Source of the DNA: Planctomycetaceae bacterium
GTDB taxonomy: Bacteria > Planctomycetota > UBA1135 > GCA-002686595
Assembly: GCA_011525785.1 (NCBI GenBank)
Contig: WYBT01000038.1
Location: 1-64,000, forward strand
Length of the DNA stretch: 64,000 nt
Direction: 5' to 3'
Within the stretch, counting starts at the first letter, position 1. Each line of letters begins with the position of its first letter. Below, piece by piece: positions 54,611-61,139 of this stretch. Made by a program: the position numbers and the translations under genes. The notes beneath the pieces were generated by a model, which made no database searches, was not told the origin of the DNA, and saw only the letters and a program-made list of their open reading frames with translations.

Positions 54611-55453
54611 TCAGTTCTCGCACGACCCCAGCCACCCCGCGGCCTCAGCGGCTTCTCGGGACCGCGCGCCCCACCAGCCTGACTGAGTCTGCACGACTTT
54701 CGCGGGGACGGTCTTCCAGCTCGCGCAGAACTTCTGGCGCACGTCCTCGACCAGGGTCTGCTGCTGTTGCGCTGAGAGCGAGGTATCGGCCTCGAGCGCC
54801 TGCTTCCAGTTGACGCACACGCGCAGCTGCGACACGCGCACGAAGGCGTGGATCGGATGCGAGTCGTGGGGTTGCACTTCCTTGATCGCCAGGTCGAGTT
54901 GCGCGTACGCGCTCTCGAACAGGTCGCGCGCCTTGGTCAGCTCGCCCGCCTCGATCTGATCGCGCGGCTTGGCCTTCTCGCGCTCCAGCCGCTCGTAGCC
55001 CTCGTCGTTCTCGCGCAAACCCGGCAACGCGATGCTCAGCACCTGGTCGCGCGTGCCGAGCTCTTCGCGGTGCTCGGCGAGCTTCTTCATGGCTTCGTTG
55101 AAGCCGCTGGTGCTGCGCTCGAGCTGCCCCAGGCTCTCCAGGCGCCACACGCACAACGCCTCGAGCATCAGGGCCGTTCCGGTGAGCTTGTCGGCCGCGA
55201 GGGCATCGGCGTTCTCGCTCAGCTCGCGCCGGAGCAGCGCCAGCGCTGCGGCGTACTCGCGCGCCGCCGACGGGCTGGTCGCGACGGCATCGGCTGCCCG
55301 GCCCGCGTCGAGCCGCGCTTCCTCCAGCTCGACCTGGGCGGCGCGGTTGAACGAGTCTTGGGCCTCGCGGATGTGGCGCACGGAGCTGCAGGCGCTGAGC
55401 AAGCACAGCACTGCGAAGACGAGCGCGGAGAACAGGCGGCGTTGAACGAACAT
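54611..55453 (-). CDS. Lipoprotein of unknown function, alpha-helical
   Basis: A 280-residue protein with a clear lipoprotein signal (LFSALVFAVLCLLSAC, Cys at about residue 22). The rest is predicted mainly helical and charged, with segments such as LEEARLDAGRAADAVA and TKARDLFESAYAQLDLAIKE that could form TPR-like or coiled-coil hairpins. No known domain is recognised. The start ATG 55453 opens the signal; longer reading in this frame is shadow. It lies 41 nt after the helical unknown gene on the same strand, with which it may be co-transcribed. Confidence 0.75.
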   Translation of the reverse strand: MFVQRRLFSALVFAVLCLLSACSSVRHIREAQDSFNRAAQVELEEARLDAGRAADAVATSPSAAREYAAALALLRRELSENADALAADKLTGTALMLEALCVWRLESLGQLERSTSGFNEAMKKLAEHREELGTRDQVLSIALPGLRENDEGYERLEREKAKPRDQIEAGELTKARDLFESAYAQLDLAIKEVQPHDSHPIHAFVRVSQLRVCVNWKQALEADTSLSAQQQQTLVEDVRQKFCASWKTVPAKVVQTQSGWWGARSREAAEAAGWLGSCEN

Positions 55454-55494
55454 CGGGAGCTCCTGGGGGCGGGTGGATGCGGAGGATGCGGGAA

Positions 55495-57261
55495 TCAGGC
55501 GGCCAATTCGCTGGTGAGCGAAGAGGCGAAGTCTTCGAACTCGAGTTCGCCGCTGGCCAGGCGGGCGAGCACCTCGCGCAGGCGCTCGATGTGTTCGGCG
55601 CTCGCGCCGTGGGTCGCCAGCGCTTCGAGCGCGATGCCGACCAGCGCTTCGAGCGAGGAGTTGCGCGCCAGGCGCCACTTCGCGCGCGCGTCGCCGCCGT
55701 CGCCGAACGCAGCCGCCATGACGGCGTCCACGGCCGCGGTGAGGGCCACCGCGCCCGCCTCCTGGCCGGCCTGCGGAAGCCGATCGATCAACTCCACTCG
55801 CTGGCCGACGGCGAGGATCGCGGCGCGCAACATCGCGATGCCGCCGTCGGCGCTGATGCGCGCGCCGTCGAAGCGCCGCATCGAGTCGAGCATCGCCTCG
55901 ACCGCCGCGCCGAGCACATCGCTCTCGCCCTCGGCGCGCGCGACCAGCCAGTCGGGGTTGTCGATCACCTCGTCGAACACCGTCTCGGCCACGATCAGGA
56001 GCTGCGCCTGAGTGAGCGTCGGCTTCCAGGTCGAGCCGGCCTTGGGCTTCTTCGCCAGGCTGCGCAGCAGGGAGCGCGAGGCCGTGACGAGCAGGTGGCG
56101 ATCGGCGCTCTTGAAGCGCGGCCCCCAGATCAGGTCCATGTTGGCCGCGCTCTTCTCGAGCACAAGCCGCGCCAATTCGGGGAACAGATCGGCCGTGAAC
56201 GGAGCGTCGTACTTCGCGAGGTCGCCGGCGACGGCCACCAGGATCGCCTTGAGGCCCTGGTGGTCGACCTTGAGCAGCTCGGGGTTCTCCGCGACCGCGC
56301 CCAGCGCGGCCTGCGCGACCTTGGTGAGTCCATCGCCCGACAGCAGCGCCGCGAAGGTCACGCGGTGCTCCTCGACGAGCAGCAGCTCCGCCAGCGTCGA
56401 GCCCACCGCGCTCGCTAGGGCGGACTCCGCGCCTTCCTTCACGCCCAGGAAGCGCACCGGGTTGGCGAGCACTGTCTGCGCGCCTCCTTCGACCATGGCG
56501 CGCGCGACCAGTTGCAGCCACACGCCTGCATCGCGCTTCTGTTCGAGCGTCGCGTCGGCGAGCAGCTCCTTGGCCGAAGTCGAGAGGCTGGTGGCGATAT
56601 TGCGCACGAACTCGGCCTCCGAGCGACCGCCGCCGAGCGCGCCGGGATTCGCCGCCAGTCCGTCGAGCACGCCGACCAGCACTTCGCCCGCGAGTTCTTG
56701 CGCCGGCGTGTTCGCGAAGTCGACGTCGTCGATCGCTTCGAGGAAGGCCAGCAGCGCGCGGCCTTCGGGACGGCGCGTCGAGACCGCGCCCGGCGTGCTC
56801 GCGTAGTAGTCGACGGCGATGTTGACGATGCTGCCGGCGATCTGCTGCAGCGCAGTGCGGGGCGCGCCGGGCTCGTCTTCGCTCCACTGTCGCACGGTCA
56901 AGAGCGCGCACAGTTGCTCGCTGTTGACCGGGACCTTCGCCGCGGCGCCGTCGTCGACGGCCGGGTTCTCCGCCGCCACCAACGCGGTGTAGGCCTGCAG
57001 CAGTTCGCGCTCGAGCTCGGTGTCGGGCTGGGCATTGGCGAGCAGCCAGGCGACCCGCGGCGTGCGCGCGGCCGCCTCGCGACCGGCCTTGTTGGTCGTG
57101 AACCAAGTCCTGGCGCTGTTCACGGTCGCGGTCGCCATGCGCGGCAGGGGCAAGGTCAACGCCCGCGAGCGCGTGGAGTCCACGTAGGCCTTGCGCGCGG
57201 CGCTGAACAGGTCGAGGCCGGCGCGGATGACGAAGAACACCGTTTCTGCGTTGGTGGGCAT
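55495..57261 (-). CDS. Helical repeat-like protein of unknown function
   Basis: A 588-residue protein without a signal peptide or clear membrane segment. It is Ala/Leu/Glu-rich and appears to consist of consecutive amphipathic helices (for example AELLLVEEHRVTFAALLSG, GLKAILVAVAGDLAKY), suggestive of a solenoid, but I recognise no family. The start is ATG 57261. It precedes the lipoprotein gene by 41 nt on the same strand, and ~200 nt free of genes separates it from the pseudouridine synthase, so it may head this two-gene transcript. Confidence 0.7.
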   Translation of the reverse strand: MPTNAETVFFVIRAGLDLFSAARKAYVDSTRSRALTLPLPRMATATVNSARTWFTTNKAGREAAARTPRVAWLLANAQPDTELERELLQAYTALVAAENPAVDDGAAAKVPVNSEQLCALLTVRQWSEDEPGAPRTALQQIAGSIVNIAVDYYASTPGAVSTRRPEGRALLAFLEAIDDVDFANTPAQELAGEVLVGVLDGLAANPGALGGGRSEAEFVRNIATSLSTSAKELLADATLEQKRDAGVWLQLVARAMVEGGAQTVLANPVRFLGVKEGAESALASAVGSTLAELLLVEEHRVTFAALLSGDGLTKVAQAALGAVAENPELLKVDHQGLKAILVAVAGDLAKYDAPFTADLFPELARLVLEKSAANMDLIWGPRFKSADRHLLVTASRSLLRSLAKKPKAGSTWKPTLTQAQLLIVAETVFDEVIDNPDWLVARAEGESDVLGAAVEAMLDSMRRFDGARISADGGIAMLRAAILAVGQRVELIDRLPQAGQEAGAVALTAAVDAVMAAAFGDGGDARAKWRLARNSSLEALVGIALEALATHGASAEHIERLREVLARLASGELEFEDFASSLTSELAA

Positions 57262-57467
57262 GGCGTGCGGAGCGTAGCGGTCGCTCGGGCCTCCACAGGG
57301 GTGCGAAGTGCGCCGGCGAACGGGGCGAATGCGGATCGTTCGAGCAGCGGCCTGCTCGCGCTGGGAACGGACTCAGTGCGACCTTCGCGCCGAATTCGAT
57401 GAGCGCATCGGTCCAGGCGTCGATGGGCTCCGCAGCCTTGGGCCGCGCCGAGATGCTGAGCGGCGGC

Positions 57468-58220
57468 TCACTGCGGCTCGCCGGCGAGTGCGCGGATCTC
57501 GAAGGGCTTGAGCTTGCGCTGCGCGCCGGACGCCAGCGAACCCAGCTCGAGCGGACCGATGGCCACGCGCGTGAGTTCGAGCACGCGGCTGCCCAGGGCC
57601 TCGAACATGCGCCGCACCTGGCGGTTGCGGCCCTCGCAGATCGCGACCTCGACGCGCGTGTTCGGTCCGCTCGCGCCCAGGCGCCGCACGCGCGCCGGCG
57701 CCGTCGGTCCGTCGTCGAGTTCGACGCCAGCGCGCAGCCGCGCGAGCTGCGCGTCGTCGAGTTCGCCCGCGGCCAGGCACTCGTAGCGTTTGAACAGCTT
57801 CGAGCGCGGGTTGGTGACGCGCTCGGCCCAGTCCGAGTCGTTGGTGAACAGCAGCAAGCCGCTGGTGTCGAGGTCCAGTCGCCCGACCGGCGCGACCCAC
57901 TGCTCGAGCTCGCCGAGCAGCTCGTACACGCTGGCGCGCCCGCGCTCGTCGCTGCGGGTCGTGACGTAGCCCACCGGTTTGTGAAAGGCGAAGTAAAGCC
58001 GCGCCGCCTCGGTGAGGGGCGTTTCGTCCACGTCGATCCGATCGCTGCGCAAGTCAACCCAGGTTTGCGGATCGCGCACGCGCAGCCCGTTGACCCGCAC
58101 CCGGCCCGCCGCGATCGCGGCCTGCGCCTGAGAGCGCGACATCAGTCCCGCCCGCGAGAGCACGCGGTCGAGCGTCTTGCGCTGTTCCTGAGGGCGACCG
58201 CTGTTTCTTGCCGATGGCAT
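57468..58220 (-). CDS. RsuA/RluB-type pseudouridine synthase
   Basis: A 250-residue RNA-modifying enzyme. An S4-type RNA-binding domain (about 15-70: TLDRVLSRAGLMSRSQAQAA, RVRVNGLRV) is followed by the synthase domain with FHKPVGYVTTRSD, the catalytic block GRLDLDTSGLLLFTND with Asp116, and EGRNRQVRRMFEALG, all diagnostic of the RsuA/RluB/E/F group. It would convert uridine to pseudouridine in rRNA (23S or 16S); which site is not decidable here. The start ATG 58220 (MPSARNSG) is preferred over the longer frame to 58475, whose extra part is Pro-rich shadow. Divergent from the protease gene. Confidence 0.92.
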   Translation of the reverse strand: MPSARNSGRPQEQRKTLDRVLSRAGLMSRSQAQAAIAAGRVRVNGLRVRDPQTWVDLRSDRIDVDETPLTEAARLYFAFHKPVGYVTTRSDERGRASVYELLGELEQWVAPVGRLDLDTSGLLLFTNDSDWAERVTNPRSKLFKRYECLAAGELDDAQLARLRAGVELDDGPTAPARVRRLGASGPNTRVEVAICEGRNRQVRRMFEALGSRVLELTRVAIGPLELGSLASGAQRKLKPFEIRALAGEPQ

Positions 58221-58353
58221 GCGCCGCGATGGTACCCCCGGTCGGACAGTGCTCGCACCAAGCGCGCATTTGCTTGATGCCTTCGAGCGCTGGACTGCGT
58301 TTAGACTTCCGAGCGCCTTGATGCAGAACGCGGCGCTCAGGCGAGGAACTCTC

Positions 58354-60180
58354 ATGGCTTTCGAGCGGATCGTGGCAGCGGCAGTTGCGGCGTGGGCGTT
58401 GACGGCGTGCGGCGGTGGAGGCGGAGGCGGCGGCAGCGCCCCCGCGACGCCGGCCAACTTCGTCGCCAACGTCAACGGCGACGTGATCGAGCTGACCTGG
58501 GACGGATCGATCGGCGCGCAGAACTACCGCGTCTACTACGACCTCGAGCCGGGCGTCTCGCGCGCGGCCTTCGCGCTCGTGACGACGGTTGCGCACGACA
58601 ACCAGTCCGCCGTGCAGGGCGTCGATCTCACCACCGGCCCGTCGTTCCGCGGCTTTTTCGCCATCACGGCCGTGGGCGGCGCTGGCGATGAGAGCGCGCT
58701 GTCGAGCGAGGTCGCGGCCGACACTGCCGTGAGTCTCGCAGCCGATCCGCTCTACGGGGATCAGTGGCACCTGCACAACATTGGCCAAGACGGCGGCACC
58801 AACGGCGAGGACGTGCGCATCGAACAGGCCTGGGCCGCAGGCTTCGACGGCACGGGCGTGCGCATCGCGGTCGTCGACGACGGGCTCGAGATCGGGCACG
58901 AGGATCTGTTCTTCAACTGTCCTCCGGGCCAGTCGCACAACTACGCCAACGGCTCGAAGGATCCGACCGGCGGCGCGCACGGCACCTCGTGCGCTGGAGT
59001 GGCCGCGGCCATCGGCGGCAACGACCTGGGCGTGAGCGGTGCGGCGCCCGAGGCCATGCTCGTGGGCTACAACCTGCTGCAGAGCTTCACCGGCGCGAAC
59101 GAGGCCAACTCGATGACGCGCGACGCCGCGAAGAACTGGATCAGCAGCAATTCGTGGGGCGCGCCCGATGGTTTGGGCGTGCCGCAGGCTTCCAGCTCGA
59201 ACTGGCGCACCGCGGTCGAGACGGGGCTCGCGAACGGCCGCAACGGCCTGGGGCTGGTGTACCTGTGGGCGGCGGGCAACGGCGCGACCACGGGCGGCGC
59301 TGGCCCGGGCGACAACTCGAACCTCGACGGCCGCGCGAATTTCTACGGCGTGATCGCGGTGGGCGCGGTCGGAGACGACGGCCTGAAGGCCAGCTACTCC
59401 GAGGAGGGCGCCAACCTGCTCGTGTGCGCGCCTTCGATGGGGCGCGCCAACCACGGCATCAGCACGGTCGATCGCTCCGACGGCGCGGGCTACAACGACG
59501 GCGCGCAGGTGGGCGACTTCAACGACGCCAACTACACCAACACCTTCAACGGGACGTCGTCGTCGACGCCGCTGGTGGCAGGGGTTGCGGCGTTGATGCT
59601 CGAGGCCAACCCCAACCTGACCTGGCGCGATGCGCGACTGGTGCTGGCGCAGAGCACGCGCATCAACCACGCCGGCGACACCGGCTGGAACACCAACGGC
59701 GCGGGCCACCTCTTCAACCACAAGTACGGCTTCGGCGTGGTCGACGCGCACGCGGCCGTGCTGCTGGCGCAGGGCTGGACCAACGTGGGGCCGTTGCTCA
59801 CGCACACCACTGCGACCTCGGCGGTGAACACGCCCATCCCCGACGCCGACCCGATCACGGGCATCTCCGACACGATCACGATCAGCGCTTCCGGCATCAA
59901 CTTCATCGAGCACGTCGAGATCCTGTTCGACGCCGACGACCACACCTACATCGGGGACCTGCTGATCCTGCTCGAGTCGCCCTCGGGCTCGATCAGCCTG
60001 CTCTCGGAGCCGCACGGCATCTCGGGCGCCAACGTGCCCTTCAACGACTGGGTCTTCGGCAGCGTGCAGCACCTGGACGAGCCCGCCGACGGGAATTGGA
60101 CGCTGACCGTGCGCGACACGCTTCCCCAGGACACCGGCACCTTCAAGTCGTGGCGCCTGCGGATCCGCGGCCGTTCCTGA
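58354..60180 (+). CDS. Kexin-like S8 serine protease lipoprotein with C-terminal P domain, no prodomain
   Basis: A 608-residue exported protein. The start at ATG 58354, preceded by a GAGGA site, opens a lipoprotein signal ending ALTAC, followed by a Gly-rich stretch. Residues about 30-115 are a fibronectin type III-like domain. The catalytic domain then begins directly with DPLYGDQWHLHNIG and has Asp175 (AVVDDGLE), His209 (GAHGTSCAG) and Ser402 (NGTSSSTPLVAG). Residues about 485-608 form a proprotein-convertase P domain (HVEILFDADDHTYIGDLLIL, GNWTLTVRDTLPQDTG). There is no prodomain before the catalytic domain; a candidate is encoded by the next gene. It probably cleaves secreted or surface proteins. 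Confidence 0.9.
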   Translation: MAFERIVAAAVAAWALTACGGGGGGGGSAPATPANFVANVNGDVIELTWDGSIGAQNYRVYYDLEPGVSRAAFALVTTVAHDNQSAVQGVDLTTGPSFRGFFAITAVGGAGDESALSSEVAADTAVSLAADPLYGDQWHLHNIGQDGGTNGEDVRIEQAWAAGFDGTGVRIAVVDDGLEIGHEDLFFNCPPGQSHNYANGSKDPTGGAHGTSCAGVAAAIGGNDLGVSGAAPEAMLVGYNLLQSFTGANEANSMTRDAAKNWISSNSWGAPDGLGVPQASSSNWRTAVETGLANGRNGLGLVYLWAAGNGATTGGAGPGDNSNLDGRANFYGVIAVGAVGDDGLKASYSEEGANLLVCAPSMGRANHGISTVDRSDGAGYNDGAQVGDFNDANYTNTFNGTSSSTPLVAGVAALMLEANPNLTWRDARLVLAQSTRINHAGDTGWNTNGAGHLFNHKYGFGVVDAHAAVLLAQGWTNVGPLLTHTTATSAVNTPIPDADPITGISDTITISASGINFIEHVEILFDADDHTYIGDLLILLESPSGSISLLSEPHGISGANVPFNDWVFGSVQHLDEPADGNWTLTVRDTLPQDTGTFKSWRLRIRGRS

Positions 60181-60225
60181 GCTCCCGCGCGGCCCCACTT
60201 CGCCGACGTCGACGAAAGCAACACC

Positions 60226-60930
60226 ATGAAGCACTTCGCCTTCACCTTCTCGCTCGCGCTGCTCGCGGCCTGCGCCGCTGACGACGCGCCGCACACGGCC
60301 CCTGCGAATTCTCAGGCGACTTCCAGCGCGCCTGCGACCGCCGGCCGCACCGTTCAGGCCCAGGCCCAGGAGGCCACGACCTTGGGTGACAAGTCCCGGC
60401 GCGTTCCCGACGACCTTACGCGCTCGTTCACGTACTTCGACGGCGAGAGCGAGCGCACCGTGTGGCTCTCGAACGAACTGGTCGCGGAGCTCGCGCCCAG
60501 CGATGAAGGCCGCGCGCGAGTGCTGCACTTCGACGGCGCCGCACAGGCGCAGCCGCAGCAGCAGACGGCCGTGCGTCTGTGGCGCGTGCGCGCGCAGCGG
60601 GGCGTCGACGAAGCCTCGCGCGAACTCACGCGCGACGCGTTGCGCTTCTCGCCCGTCGTGCACGAGAGCGCCTCCAGCACTTCGCCGCGCGGCGCGCTGC
60701 CCGGCGGAGCCGTGGCGACCTTCCCCGCCGCATGGAATCGCGCGCGGATCGACGCCTGGCTCGCGGCGTACGGAACGCGCGTCGTGGAGCCGGTCGTGGC
60801 CGAAGCCAACATGTTCCTGGTCGCGTCCGCGCCGGGCCTCGCGGCGATCGAGCTCGCCAACCGCCTGCACACGAGCGGTGAGATCGTCGCCTGCACGCCC
60901 AACTTCTGGCGCGAGGTCGCCACGCGCTGA
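60226..60930 (+). CDS. Lipoprotein resembling a stand-alone S8 protease prodomain
   Basis: A 234-residue protein with a lipoprotein signal (FTFSLALLAACAAD, Cys at about 16) and a low-complexity linker to about residue 50. The rest resembles the N-terminal prodomains of kexin-like bacterial S8 proteases: RTVWLSNELVAEL early, GAVATFPAAWNRARIDAWLA, and a last segment ELANRLHTSGEIVACTPNFW, the usual end of a prodomain just before the catalytic domain. The protease 45 nt upstream begins where such a prodomain should end. It may act as folding chaperone and inhibitor in trans. The assignment is by pattern only. A hairpin follows the stop. Confidence 0.65.
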   Translation: MKHFAFTFSLALLAACAADDAPHTAPANSQATSSAPATAGRTVQAQAQEATTLGDKSRRVPDDLTRSFTYFDGESERTVWLSNELVAELAPSDEGRARVLHFDGAAQAQPQQQTAVRLWRVRAQRGVDEASRELTRDALRFSPVVHESASSTSPRGALPGGAVATFPAAWNRARIDAWLAAYGTRVVEPVVAEANMFLVASAPGLAAIELANRLHTSGEIVACTPNFWREVATR

Positions 60931-60946
60931 GCCACTGCCTCCAGGA

Positions 60947-60968
60947 TCCTTCGCGGCTTCGCGAAGGA
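60947..60968 (+). terminator. Hairpin after the protease-prodomain pair
   Basis: Perfect 9-base arms (TCCTTCGCG and CGCGAAGGA) around a GCTT loop, 16 nt after the stop at 60930. It separates the pair from the TPR gene. No T-run follows. Confidence 0.6.
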
Positions 60969-61080
60969 CCCATGTGGTCGTAGCGACGCAACCAACATCT
61001 CAACGCGGCCGAACGCCGTCCGGGCCGCGTAGCGGTTGCGAAAAAAGCCGCCGGGGGGTTGCCGAGCGGAGCGCCTTCAT

Positions 61081-61111
61081 CTACCAAGGTAGTTACAAGC
61101 TACCTCGGTAG
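61081..61111 (+). promoter_or_regulatory. Two tandem 12-bp palindromes, candidate operator
   Basis: Two near-identical palindromes, CTACCAAGGTAG (61081-61092) and CTACCTCGGTAG (61100-61111), have centres 19 bp apart, about two helical turns. They sit 29 bp before the GTG of the TPR gene, where a repressor or activator dimer pair would bind. The motif is unlike the GC-rich surroundings. The family of the binding protein is unknown; a BlaI/MecI-like repressor is one possibility. Confidence 0.5.
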
Positions 61112-61139
61112 TTGAACGCGCCCTTCGGAGACCCTCGCC

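Noticed and set aside
57373..57467. Protein-like stretch (AAEPIDAWTDALIEFGAK) on the minus strand before the pseudouridine synthase stop, a possible gene remnant.
   Set aside because: No start codon, no homology recognised, and it is too short to separate from chance in GC-rich DNA.
58414..58440. Gly-codon run in the protease gene, considered as a slippage or microsatellite switch.
   Set aside because: It codes for a short Gly linker after the lipobox Cys, common in lipoproteins; the codons vary, so slippage is less likely.
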